Of a DNA stretch of 16,522 bases, positions 7,071 through 14,974 are shown in pieces. This stretch comes from JAAFJT01 sp043744275 (lineage in GTDB: Bacteria; Bacteroidota; Bacteroidia; Chitinophagales; Saprospiraceae), in contig JAYTUY010000207.1 of NCBI GenBank assembly GCA_043744275.1, positions 1 through 16,522 on the forward strand. Reading direction: 5' to 3'. Under the pieces are notes generated by a model, which saw only the letters and a list, made by a program, of their open reading frames with translations, was not told where the DNA came from and did not search any database. The position numbers were made by a program, and so were the translations under genes. Numbering within the stretch: the first letter of the stretch is position 1; each line of letters opens with the position of its first letter.

Positions 7071-7436
7071 ATGGCAAAGAATAAAAAAGTTGCTGAGGTC
7101 AACACCGAAGCCACCGAATCTGAGAATATTAAGGTCATCGCCGATGTTGACCCAAATGCTATTACGACCGAAGCAGAGGTTGTCGGCATTCAAAAAGGCA
7201 GTATTGATGGAGAAGAGGTAGATGTCAAGGTCATTAATACAATGCCCAAAATTGTCATTGATAGCAATGCCCCTTTAGTGTGGGCTAAATTGCGCGATGG
7301 CGGTAGTTGTTGGGGTGTAGGACCTTATTTCATTGCGAATAGACAAATTGTGCAAATTCCCGACACACAGACAACACGGATTGGTGTCATGGATGGTGCC
7401 ATTATTCTTTGCGATGAAAAGGGCAATCCTTTATAG
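7071..7436 (+). CDS. Small hypothetical phage protein of the head module
   Basis: A 121-residue soluble protein. The first 55 residues are acidic, rich in Glu, Asp, Ala and Thr, and probably extended. The rest (58-121) is a compact beta-type segment (PKIVIDSNAPLVWAKLRDGG, VQIPDTQTTRIGVMDGAIILC). It sits alone between two strong terminators, directly after the capsid gene. In many head modules this position holds a head-tail joining or minor head protein, but no family is recognised here. A terminator on each side suggests its own promoter or controlled read-through. No signal peptide, membrane segment or metal motif is visible. Confidence 0.65.
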   Translation: MAKNKKVAEVNTEATESENIKVIADVDPNAITTEAEVVGIQKGSIDGEEVDVKVINTMPKIVIDSNAPLVWAKLRDGGSCWGVGPYFIANRQIVQIPDTQTTRIGVMDGAIILCDEKGNPL

Positions 7437-7472
7437 TAAATGGGGTAAAATGTTTTTTCATAGTAAATAGGT

Positions 7473-7516
7473 AAAGGCAGAAACTTATATGTTATTATAC
7501 AGTTTCTGCCTTTTTT
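7473..7516 (+). terminator. Strong rho-independent terminator before the neck genes
   Basis: AAAGGCAGAAACT (7473-7485) pairs perfectly over 13 bases with AGTTTCTGCCTTT (7501-7513) around a 15-base AT-rich loop and runs into six Ts. The next gene starts only 25 bases later with no evident promoter between, so the neck genes probably depend on read-through. Confidence 0.88.
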
Positions 7517-7540
7517 AATGCAATCAAAAATATCTCACCA

Positions 7541-8155
7541 ATGCCATCACCTAATCACAACAATCCTGAATTATCGGTTCTTGACTTAGCAGCCAATACG
7601 CTATTGACATTGATAGACAAAACTGATACTGTCATCATTGCTACGTTTTCTATCAGTTCATTTGAGATAATGACTGAATTGGAAAAGTGTTTTAAGGTGA
7701 GGTATCGGGCAATCGTGGACGATGTTTTGACTTACTTAGAGCAGATACCTGAGAATGAAGTTCTCAGCCATATTGGTGATGAACAGTATTATACCATACT
7801 TGAAAAATCCATCATTGCAGACTTGGCAGCCATGCAATGGCTCTTTACAAGATCCTTAACTCAATCGGCTCAAATGGGCACCGATGCCACAGGTCAAACA
7901 AACATATATTTGAAAAAAGCGGAAGCGGGTTCTGCTTCCGTAGAATATGGTTTGATAGAACCCAAGAATGTGCCTTTCATTCAATCTGCTACCAGTATGA
8001 TGTCTATACTCAAATCAAGTGCAGAGCGCAAGGCAAAGACAATTGGTTGCATCATTGATATTTGCGATGACTGCACCGTCAATGCCATGATGCAAAATCC
8101 TCAAAACTTCGTGAATCCTAATTTTGTCATCGTTCGTTCAGGTTGCTCATGCTAA
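7541..8155 (+). CDS. Probable head-tail connector/adaptor protein
   Basis: A 204-residue, mostly helical protein. Helices around 14-28, 44-70 and 82-110 are followed by a YLKKAEAGSASVEYG segment (123-137). A similar Lys-Lys...Gly...Val-Glu-Tyr/Phe stretch is common in short phage proteins that link portal and tail (gp6-like adaptors), which is why I suggest that role. The C-terminal part carries an unusual Cys group (CIIDICDDC near 169-177 and a final CSC) that could bind metal or form disulfides. It opens a run of four overlapping genes (7541-9715). The position after the capsid gene and before a gpG-like gene supports a neck function. Confidence in the exact role is moderate to low. Confidence 0.5.
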   Translation: MPSPNHNNPELSVLDLAANTLLTLIDKTDTVIIATFSISSFEIMTELEKCFKVRYRAIVDDVLTYLEQIPENEVLSHIGDEQYYTILEKSIIADLAAMQWLFTRSLTQSAQMGTDATGQTNIYLKKAEAGSASVEYGLIEPKNVPFIQSATSMMSILKSSAERKAKTIGCIIDICDDCTVNAMMQNPQNFVNPNFVIVRSGCSC

Positions 8156-8571
8156 CACTCCCATTAGATAACATTCGGACGGCTATCAATAGTGTCGTCA
8201 GTACTTTTGCTACAACGCCTATTGTGTGGCATAAAAAAGTGCCAGCTGGATTTGATAGATTCAGCGAAGGGGATAATGCTGCTTTCACCAATATCAACCT
8301 TTTGGGGTTTGTGGAGTATGGAGCAGATGCCATACAGCGTCAGGTAGAGGGAGCATCTAACTGGCAGGGGGTCAAAATCATGTTTACTGGTACAGCATGG
8401 GAAACGGCAGGACTTTATAGCAATGGTCAAGTATTAGCCAATCCTGCTATTGACGCCCTCACAGTCAACGGCAAACGGTACAAAGTGACCAATATCATGC
8501 CCGATGGAGCATTTGAAACACGCAATTTTATCATCATTGTTTTGGCTGTTTTAGACCCTGGTAAAACATGA
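8149..8571 (+). CDS. Hypothetical neck protein, possible head-closure/stopper
   Basis: A 140-residue protein beginning at the ATG at 8149, which overlaps the end of the previous gene by 7 bases. A TTG at 8143 in the same frame would add two residues but is less likely. The protein is beta-rich (for example TPIVWHKKVPAGFDRF, WQGVKIMFTGTAWETAGLY, RYKVTNIMPDGAF), with no signal peptide or membrane helix. In size, fold type and place (after the adaptor, before the gpG-like protein) it fits a head-closure or stopper protein, which seals the portal channel until the tail is attached. I recognise no diagnostic motif, so this is inference from gene order. The stop overlaps the next start as ATGA, pointing to translational coupling. 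Confidence 0.5.
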   Translation: MLTLPLDNIRTAINSVVSTFATTPIVWHKKVPAGFDRFSEGDNAAFTNINLLGFVEYGADAIQRQVEGASNWQGVKIMFTGTAWETAGLYSNGQVLANPAIDALTVNGKRYKVTNIMPDGAFETRNFIIIVLAVLDPGKT

Positions 8572-9056
8572 GTATGAAAAAGACAGGCAATTGGACAGGC
8601 ATTTCTCGGATGATGAATACCCTTCCACAGACTTTAGAAGATACAAAAAAGATTTCTCTTAGAAGATGGTCTCTCAAAGCGGAAGCGTTAGCCAAAGGGC
8701 ATATGAGCGCACAAGATTTGGGGTGGACACCATTGGCGGCTAAAACGGTAGCTGCCAAACTTCGCAAAGGGCAGAGTGAATTGATATTGATTGCAACAAG
8801 TTCTTATTTTCAATCTATCACATCATGGGTTGATTCTGATACAGCATTGGTTGGTGTCAAAAAAGGCACAAGGGGCAGAGATGGACAAATTGTGGATGAA
8901 GTGGCGCGGACACATGAATATGGCTCAACAGCCAAAAATATTCCTGCACGTCCTTTGTGGCAACCCGTTTTAGAAGAAACGATGCGGTGGCATAAACGCA
9001 ATAATAGACCTGAATATTTATTTCAAATCGCAGCACGCAGACAATTAGGAGCATGA
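8568..9056 (+). CDS. Virion morphogenesis / tail completion protein (HK97 gp10 / Mu gpG-like)
   Basis: A 162-residue protein with the hallmarks of the HK97 gp10 and Mu gpG group, which act in tail completion and joining to the head. These are a helical N-terminal half with a GWTPLAAKTVAAKLRKG segment (52-68), a SSYFQSITSWVD strand (78-89), and the typical HEYGS (116-120) followed by IPARPLW (125-131) near the end. The length is normal for the group. It is coupled to the gene before and the gene after by ATGA overlaps (8568-8571, 9053-9056), so all would be made in step. An ATG two codons in (8574) is an alternative start. The motif pair HEYG...PARP makes this call fairly safe. Confidence 0.7.
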   Translation: MSMKKTGNWTGISRMMNTLPQTLEDTKKISLRRWSLKAEALAKGHMSAQDLGWTPLAAKTVAAKLRKGQSELILIATSSYFQSITSWVDSDTALVGVKKGTRGRDGQIVDEVARTHEYGSTAKNIPARPLWQPVLEETMRWHKRNNRPEYLFQIAARRQLGA

Positions 9057-9715
9057 CAACACTTTTAACATACGAAGAAATAGACAGAGCCATTTATGAG
9101 CAGTTGAGGCTGGCAGTAGTCGCCGCAGGATTCCTGCCTGACATTACTCTCTACAATACTCAAAACGCTTGGATAGCCGCTCGAAATGCTCTAAGGACTT
9201 CACTACCCGATGGTCAACTGATTGACGTGTTTGGCGTTGGGGCAGCCGATGATAGAGACGAATACACGCTTAGTAAATTCATCATCAATCGCACCGATGA
9301 AACCAACGGCAACATAGCCGCTGGCGGTTATGAATGGGAACGCAACGGCAATGTGTTCAAAGAGCAATATACCCCTCAGTATTCAACGGATATTACCTAC
9401 GAAGTGCTTTTCAATGCTCCCAATACTCGATATGAGCGCATCATGAGTAACATCATGAACGCCACATTTAGTAAAATCAAACAACTATCAGCCTGTAATG
9501 AAGATGGGACATTTGACCAGACTAAGAAATTTTACATCAAATTATTTCAAAAATTTGATAATTCAGTAGCACAATACACACAGAAAACATATATATTTAG
9601 AGTAGAGGCAGTTTTCCTATTAACAGAGACAACGAGCATTATAGAGAACATTAGCAGTATCACGTCTATTGATTTCAAAATTTATGCTCACGCTGCATCG
9701 GAAATGCCACAATAA
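9053..9715 (+). CDS. Hypothetical phage protein, possible tail terminator
   Basis: A 220-residue soluble protein starting at an ATG that overlaps the previous stop. The N-terminal helix (TYEEIDRAIYEQLRLAVVAAG) is followed by an alpha/beta region and a YTPQYSTDITYEVLFNAPNTRYERIMSNIMNATF stretch (about 122-155, partly helical). The C-terminus is beta-rich. The last position of a neck gene run that follows a gpG-like gene is usually held by the tail terminator, which caps the growing tail tube. That is the basis of the suggestion; no motif proves it. No terminator follows, so transcription may continue into the fibre-like genes after 52 bases. Confidence 0.5.
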   Translation: MTTLLTYEEIDRAIYEQLRLAVVAAGFLPDITLYNTQNAWIAARNALRTSLPDGQLIDVFGVGAADDRDEYTLSKFIINRTDETNGNIAAGGYEWERNGNVFKEQYTPQYSTDITYEVLFNAPNTRYERIMSNIMNATFSKIKQLSACNEDGTFDQTKKFYIKLFQKFDNSVAQYTQKTYIFRVEAVFLLTETTSIIENISSITSIDFKIYAHAASEMPQ

Positions 9716-9767
9716 GGCTGTCAAAACACACTGTACATAATTAAATACTAATATTTAAAAACTCACA

Positions 9768-10418
9768 ATGAAGTATCAGGGCATCTCAGTATTGAAGAAT
9801 AAAGTCTTGCTGCCATTTATTTTCTTGTATGTGTTCATGTCTTCGGGCATCTCACAACAGATAGTAGGCACTAATGCTGAAACCTTCCCTATTACCTCAT
9901 TAGACGATAGCCTTTTCCTCATAACAGCTACCAAGAGAATAAATGGTGTCAATAAATGGCATAGGTTCAACATAGCAGCCTTGCGTCAACACTTGAGTAT
10001 TCTAACACTCAATAATGTATTCACAGGCAAGAACCGATTTGCAGACTCCTTAACAGCTGATAAGGGAATTAAAAGTGGTGGACTGATTGATACTAAGGGG
10101 GTAAAAACATCTGGCAGTTCACTATTAGCAGCCACAGAGACCAATGGGGTTCAAAAGGATGCTGTTATTGAATTAACGACCTCTGTCAGCTTAGATGGCA
10201 CCTATAACACTATAGTTTGCAATCCTTCCACCATTGATATAATCTTAACATTACCGGCTTTGACAACCAATAATGCCGGGTGGAAATACAGTATTTCAAA
10301 GAAGCAAGCATCAGGATTTAATGTCCGAATTATTGCATCAGGATTTTATCACGTCATTTTTTCACCCAATATTCCCATTACAATACGACAGCGAAACGGC
10401 ATTTGGATAGCTGAATAA
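9768..10418 (+). CDS. Exported tail-fibre-like protein
   Basis: A 216-residue protein with a Sec-type signal peptide: a basic start, a hydrophobic core at about 13-26 (VLLPFIFLYVFMSS) and a likely cut near residues 28-31 (GISQQ). The mature part begins with a short module (48-76, LFLITATKRINGVNKWHRFNIAALRQ) that may be related to the N-terminal modules of the next two proteins. The C-terminal 85 residues (ILTLPAL...G.KYSISKK...NGIWIAE) align by eye with the end of the next protein, a small beta domain seen in tail-fibre-like proteins. The leader contains AATACTAATATTTAAAAA, a looser form of the repeated phage leader. A virion fibre would not normally need a signal peptide, so this could be a surface-displayed adhesin. 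Confidence 0.6.
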   Translation: MKYQGISVLKNKVLLPFIFLYVFMSSGISQQIVGTNAETFPITSLDDSLFLITATKRINGVNKWHRFNIAALRQHLSILTLNNVFTGKNRFADSLTADKGIKSGGLIDTKGVKTSGSSLLAATETNGVQKDAVIELTTSVSLDGTYNTIVCNPSTIDIILTLPALTTNNAGWKYSISKKQASGFNVRIIASGFYHVIFSPNIPITIRQRNGIWIAE

Positions 10419-10483
10419 TCATTGAATAATCAATCATACTAATAACTTAAAAATCTTTTGTCCAACAACATTAATTACTTATC

Positions 10484-11452
10484 ATGAAAAAATTAATCTT
10501 TCTATTCGTTTTTGCGCTTGTTTCAGTCGGGGCATTTGCTCAAAATTTACCTACTGCTGCCATTTGGGGCAGCACTAAGCTGAAAGCGGTCACCTCAAAT
10601 GGTGACACAAGTGGCACGATTAACCTTGACCAAATCAGGGTTTTTGCTAATGCAGCAGGTTCTGGTGCCACATCAATTGCAAGTTCTAACGGTTTTGCAG
10701 GGTCAGTAAGTAGTGGTGTTGCAACCTTGAGTACCACCGTGACCGGTATGGTCAAGGGTAACGGTACAGCTTTAAGTGCAGGTACGGCTGGTACTGACTA
10801 TTCAGCAGGTACGTCTGCACTCTCAACAGGCATTCTAAAGAGTACGACGACTACAGGAGCATTAACTATTGCTGCTTTTGCAGATTTACCCATTCCTGCA
10901 GCTTCTATCACCAATACGCAATTGGTCAATAATAGTATAACTTTTGCTACGCCAGGCTCAAGTGGTACAGCACCAAACTGGTCATCAGGTTCAACTGCTT
11001 TAGGTGCAACGGCTACGTTAAACGTTCCACTCGCAGCAGTTGGTGTCACATCAGGTACAGTTTCAAACAGTGCACAAACCATAGATGGAAACAAAACTTT
11101 CAATGGTTCAGTGTATTCTGGTGGTACATTAACGGCAAATACAGGATTAACTAATAATGGTGGATTAATCGAAGCTATTGGCACAAGTAGTACAGCGGTA
11201 ACTCTATCGAGTTTGAGTCCGAAAAATCACGTAGCGGACGCCACGAGCGCCGCATACACAATAACGTTGCCCACAACGCCCACAACTGGGACGACGTTTA
11301 CGATTACTAAGAAAAACACAAGTACAAATTATGTAACAATCACAAAAGGTGGTAGCGATACGATAATGGGCAATACATCCCATGTCATTGTGTCTGCTTT
11401 TAATCCAACGTTATTTATATACAATGCTGGTGTTTGGTACGTAGAAAACTAA
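10484..11452 (+). CDS. Exported tail-fibre-like repeat protein
   Basis: A 322-residue protein rich in Ser, Thr, Gly and Ala. It has a clear signal peptide (MKKL start, hydrophobic core 4-17, cut after AFA before Q20). Residues 20-52 (QNLPTAAIWGSTKLKA, NGDTSG, LDQ) match the same region of the next protein. The middle holds low-complexity beta-repeat text typical of tail fibres (VKGNGTALSAGTAGTDYSAG near 89-108, QTIDGNKTFNGSVYSGGTL near 198-216). The last 85 residues share the TITLP...ITKK...GVWYVE module with the previous protein. The segment from about 11219 to 11310 is much richer in GC and in ACG/GCC than the rest, suggesting a swapped module. Seven bases separate it from the next gene. 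Confidence 0.65.
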   Translation: MKKLIFLFVFALVSVGAFAQNLPTAAIWGSTKLKAVTSNGDTSGTINLDQIRVFANAAGSGATSIASSNGFAGSVSSGVATLSTTVTGMVKGNGTALSAGTAGTDYSAGTSALSTGILKSTTTTGALTIAAFADLPIPAASITNTQLVNNSITFATPGSSGTAPNWSSGSTALGATATLNVPLAAVGVTSGTVSNSAQTIDGNKTFNGSVYSGGTLTANTGLTNNGGLIEAIGTSSTAVTLSSLSPKNHVADATSAAYTITLPTTPTTGTTFTITKKNTSTNYVTITKGGSDTIMGNTSHVIVSAFNPTLFIYNAGVWYVEN

Positions 11453-11506
11453 TACTATTATGCTAAGAAAAATAACAATATTATTTTGTCTTGCAATAAT
11501 AGTATT
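11451..11506 (+). other. Hairpin covering the start codon of the esterase-spike gene
   Basis: AATACTATTAT (11451-11461) is the exact reverse complement of ATAATAGTATT (11496-11506). The left arm includes the A and T of the ATG at 11460. An 11-bp AT-only stem with a 34-base loop could slow initiation unless the upstream gene is being translated, which would couple the two genes. It may also be chance in AT-rich DNA. Confidence 0.35.
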
Positions 11507-14423
11507 TCATTGCAAAGCTCAAAACCTCCCTAATATTAACGTTTGGGGCAACACACGCCTGTCTGCAAGAACCGCCAATGGAGACACAACAGGGTTCGTG
11601 ACTATTGGGCAATTGCCGTTCCCAAGTTCAAGCCTTGACACTTTTAAGTTACTAATCCCTGGTCAGTCAAATGCGGCTGGGGTTTATGGGGGTGGGAATG
11701 AAGCGACAACAGATGCACGGGTTACCGTGTGGAATGATGTCGCTTGGGTGTTAGCCACTAAGGATAATACCCACGACCAATATCAGAACCCTACATTCAC
11801 AAACGCAAACAATGTAGGTTTTGCGTTTGCGAAAGCATTTGCACAAAAAACTGGGCGACCAGTTAAGCTGATTGTATCAGCACTGGGTGGAACAGCTATT
11901 TCCACTTTTGTGTCGGGTCAAAGCCAATGGACACGAATAACCAATCAGCTAACAGCATCAGCTATTGGTAGAATAGATGCCATCCTTTGGGTTCAAGGGG
12001 AGGCAGACATTAATAATACCACCACTGGGTGGAATAATTATACAACTACATTTAATACGGTCTATAATCAGTTTATTGCGTTATCGCAGTTTTCTGATTC
12101 TAAGCCGTTTATTATTTGCAAATTAGGCGAATTTCAGCCGTCATATTCCCTGTGGAATGGCATATATGACAATTTAGCGGTCACTCGACCATTTATGACC
12201 GCTGTTTCAAGTAATGGACTGTTAAGCGGCGGCGACCAAGTTCACTATTCGGGTGCTGCGCTTGACTCTTTAGGGAGTCGGGCATTGAACGCCTATTTTA
12301 ACTTACCGAAATCTAATTCACCTACGTTTTTTGTAGAAAAGGACAGTTTAAATTCTATCAAAGATAACCAAGGGTTATTGGTATACAGTAATGCCAATCG
12401 TGATACAACTTTTGGCACAGCGATAACGCTTGGACTTAAAGCAAGCGGATCTACTTCACCAATCGCAGGTGTTGCTCGAATAATGGCTACAAGCGGGGCA
12501 ACGGATTATTCGGGAAAACTGTCATTGGGTGTAAGGAGATATTTCACAAAAATAGGCAGTACGGATAAGTATTACTATGGTGACGACTTCATCATAGACC
12601 AATATGGTCGAGTTGGTCATGGTATTGCCCCTTTAGCATCTACCCATTTAAGGAGTCTCAACACGTCAGATGCTAATTATAGAACGCTAAGGTTGGATGA
12701 TTTGATAACGACTGCATTAGGCAGTAGTAGTCTTTTGGCAGTAGCGACAAATGCTAATGGGAATTACGTGTATAGGGTTTCCGATGCTTTCATTTCAAGC
12801 GGTGGAAATTCAACAGGCTATCTATCAAAATTCACAGGCGCAAATATTATAGGGAATAGTGGATTTTACGAGACAGGTGGAAATATTGGGCTTGGTACAA
12901 CATCCAGTATATCGACAAAATTTAGAGTTGTCGGCACGACATTTATATCAGAATTAGATAGCTATGGTTCAAGTAGTTACGCTATCAGTATTGGAAACGG
13001 CGGTGGTAGTGTTAACTACTACAAGGCTAATAACCACTACTTCCAAAATGGAAGTGGTGGTGACGCAATGAACATAAACAGTGCTGGGTTTATGGCTCTA
13101 AGTGGCGTTTCCAATGCTTCGGAAGCCTTACATTATACTGGCAATCAATTGATTAATCCTTCGGGTACGGCTAATGCCGCAATGAGTTATTATCTCAATC
13201 AAACCAATACAGGCACAAATGTTATGCGGTTTCAAGCGGGGTATGGCGGAGCAAACTATGGTGCAGGGCTATTGCTTAATGGTCATGCTCACAGCACCAA
13301 ACCCGGTTGGTTTGTTGCCGCTTTATCAAGCGGTGCAGGAAGCGGCGCAACAGAGGCACGATTTACCGTGAATGATTCAGGACAGGGCGGCGGCACAGAT
13401 GTTTTTACCGTGCTTCGGTCTGGACCTGTCACCAGTACGAGTACAATAACAGCAGCGCAATTGATTTCAAACATTGCTACAGGCACAGCACCATTAGCGG
13501 TTACAAGTACAACAGCTGTGACAAATTTGAATGCTGACATGGTTGATGGAAAACATGCAAGTGATTTTGTTGAGGAAAGCGAATTTGTTGCAGGGCTCAG
13601 TGCAATCGGTCCTGCAAATGGTTCTACCACGACAATTTCTTTCGCTTCGACATACAGCAGCTATCAAGCCGTTACTTGTCCCAGTGGAGGTTCCATAAAT
13701 TTAACCGTTAATGGATTAAAAATAGGCGGTTACTACATAGTTGAATTATTAGCAGCATCTGGTCAATATTGTACTGTAACTTTTAACAGCGGTGACGTTG
13801 TTAGAGTGAATGGAGCAAAAAGCCCTGTACTGATTAGAGCAATTAGCTCAACAGCTTATACTATTGCTAATGTAGGAAATTCAAATTTTATAGCATACAA
13901 AGACACTACACAAATTGCTCAGCGTGACGTGGTTAATACGTTCACTGAGAAAAATACTTTTAACAAAGCGATTCAAGCGGATAGAGTATATGTCCAAAAT
14001 CCCAATGCATCATCAACAAATAATTATAGCCTTATCGGATATAATTCAACTACAAAAGAGTTAGAGACCCAACAGCAGGGTCTATTTATATCCAATAGTA
14101 TAGGAACTGGAGTGAGCACCTTTAATATAGATTGTCAAAACAAGACATCTATATATCAAGAATTAATAGTAAACGGTAATAGTAATTCTACCGTTACTAT
14201 CAGTTGCTCTAACATGGTTGGGGGAGCAACGCTAAATTTAGTCATTAAGAATCAATCGACTATAAGCGTCACATTTGTTTTTTCGTCAAGCACTTGGGGA
14301 TTGCAATTAAGTAGGACAACTGGCTCTCCTAACAATGAGACAGTAGCATCAACAGCGAATTCGCTATATCTTAGAAAAGCCATCAGCGATGGCACTAAGA
14401 TGTACACGGAGAGTAGTTATTAA
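11460..14423 (+). CDS. Exported tail-spike-like protein with SASA/SGNH carbohydrate esterase domain
   Basis: A 987-residue protein. A signal peptide (1-20, hydrophobic core 5-16) precedes a short module (21-52: QNLPNINVWG, NGDTTG, GQLP) homologous to that of the previous protein. Residues 62-282 form an SGNH hydrolase of the sialate O-acetylesterase (SASA) group with all blocks visible: GQSN with nucleophile Ser70, GGT at 143-145, WVQGEADI with Gln179-Glu181, and D259-Q-V-H262. Known relatives remove O-acetyl groups from sugars. Next is fibre-like sequence (GYLSKFTGANIIGNSG near 447-462; TGTAPLAVTSTTAV...LNADMVDGKHAS near 674-701, a classic tail-fibre linker), then a beta-rich C-terminus. I infer deacetylation of capsule or O-antigen during adsorption. 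The signal peptide is odd for a virion part. Confidence 0.8.
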   Translation: MLRKITILFCLAIIVFHCKAQNLPNINVWGNTRLSARTANGDTTGFVTIGQLPFPSSSLDTFKLLIPGQSNAAGVYGGGNEATTDARVTVWNDVAWVLATKDNTHDQYQNPTFTNANNVGFAFAKAFAQKTGRPVKLIVSALGGTAISTFVSGQSQWTRITNQLTASAIGRIDAILWVQGEADINNTTTGWNNYTTTFNTVYNQFIALSQFSDSKPFIICKLGEFQPSYSLWNGIYDNLAVTRPFMTAVSSNGLLSGGDQVHYSGAALDSLGSRALNAYFNLPKSNSPTFFVEKDSLNSIKDNQGLLVYSNANRDTTFGTAITLGLKASGSTSPIAGVARIMATSGATDYSGKLSLGVRRYFTKIGSTDKYYYGDDFIIDQYGRVGHGIAPLASTHLRSLNTSDANYRTLRLDDLITTALGSSSLLAVATNANGNYVYRVSDAFISSGGNSTGYLSKFTGANIIGNSGFYETGGNIGLGTTSSISTKFRVVGTTFISELDSYGSSSYAISIGNGGGSVNYYKANNHYFQNGSGGDAMNINSAGFMALSGVSNASEALHYTGNQLINPSGTANAAMSYYLNQTNTGTNVMRFQAGYGGANYGAGLLLNGHAHSTKPGWFVAALSSGAGSGATEARFTVNDSGQGGGTDVFTVLRSGPVTSTSTITAAQLISNIATGTAPLAVTSTTAVTNLNADMVDGKHASDFVEESEFVAGLSAIGPANGSTTTISFASTYSSYQAVTCPSGGSINLTVNGLKIGGYYIVELLAASGQYCTVTFNSGDVVRVNGAKSPVLIRAISSTAYTIANVGNSNFIAYKDTTQIAQRDVVNTFTEKNTFNKAIQADRVYVQNPNASSTNNYSLIGYNSTTKELETQQQGLFISNSIGTGVSTFNIDCQNKTSIYQELIVNGNSNSTVTISCSNMVGGATLNLVIKNQSTISVTFVFSSSTWGLQLSRTTGSPNNETVASTANSLYLRKAISDGTKMYTESSY

Positions 14424-14444
14424 AAATTCAAATTATAAGAAACA

Positions 14445-14918
14445 ATGAAAAAAATATTATCAATTTTTGTAAGTATTGTACTTGTAGCATTTAGCTTGAC
14501 CGCTCAAAATACATTGACTGCTCAAGCTAAAAAAACAGCCGCATCAAAATCAACTAAGGTTATAAACTCTGTATTGCCAAAAGCAAACAAAGCTGATTTC
14601 AGAATCATCAAAATCAATTTGGATTCGGCAGCCTATAATAATGGCGTTATTACCCAAGAGATTTTTCATAGTGATAGCTCAACGACTATTGCCACTTTTA
14701 CACCTGTATATATTCCGCGTCTTATTTCAGATACCTCTACAATCAAACTATTCAGCGTTCAATATTCAATTGAGGTTCGAGAAATTAGAAACAAGGATTG
14801 GAAAACTATCTTGCAAAACGAGGTTTTTCTGAACGATAAGGAGATTGAACTTGATAATAAAACGATGCAGGAAAAAATTAAATTACGAGACGCAAGATTG
14901 AAATTATCGAAACAATAA
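14445..14918 (+). CDS. Small exported protein of unknown function
   Basis: A 157-residue protein with a strong signal peptide: MKK start, hydrophobic core 4-18 and a cut at about SLTA before Q21. The mature part starts with a Lys/Ala/Ser/Thr-rich linker (22-48), continues with a beta-type region (52-115, containing DFRIIKINL and KLFSVQYSIEVREIRN), and ends in a charged helix (128-155). There are no Cys residues and no lipobox, so it would be a free periplasmic or secreted protein. It does not resemble the fibre proteins upstream. The gene is 21 bases after the esterase-spike gene with no terminator between, so it is likely cotranscribed. An accessory or chaperone role for the exported fibres is a guess; I recognise no family. 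Confidence 0.6.
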   Translation: MKKILSIFVSIVLVAFSLTAQNTLTAQAKKTAASKSTKVINSVLPKANKADFRIIKINLDSAAYNNGVITQEIFHSDSSTTIATFTPVYIPRLISDTSTIKLFSVQYSIEVREIRNKDWKTILQNEVFLNDKEIELDNKTMQEKIKLRDARLKLSKQ

Positions 14919-14974
14919 TTTTGGCTTGAATAGATATTAATCATTCATCATTAATCACTTAAAAAAATACCGTC

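Noticed and set aside
8143..8148. TTG start two codons earlier for the 140-residue neck protein
   Set aside because: The ATG at 8149 is nearby, in frame and in a natural overlap with the previous gene, so the rarer TTG is not needed.
11460..11530. Lipoprotein signal on the 987-residue protein (Cys18)
   Set aside because: The residues before the Cys (VFH) do not form a lipobox; a cut before Gln21 fits an ordinary signal peptide better.
13289..13630. 113-codon minus-strand open frame inside the esterase-spike gene
   Set aside because: It is antisense to a convincing fibre linker, and its Val/Ala/Pro/Ser-rich text is a typical shadow of a Thr/Ala/Gly-rich plus-strand gene. The minus-strand frames at 10798-11184 and 6159-6542 were dismissed for the same reason.
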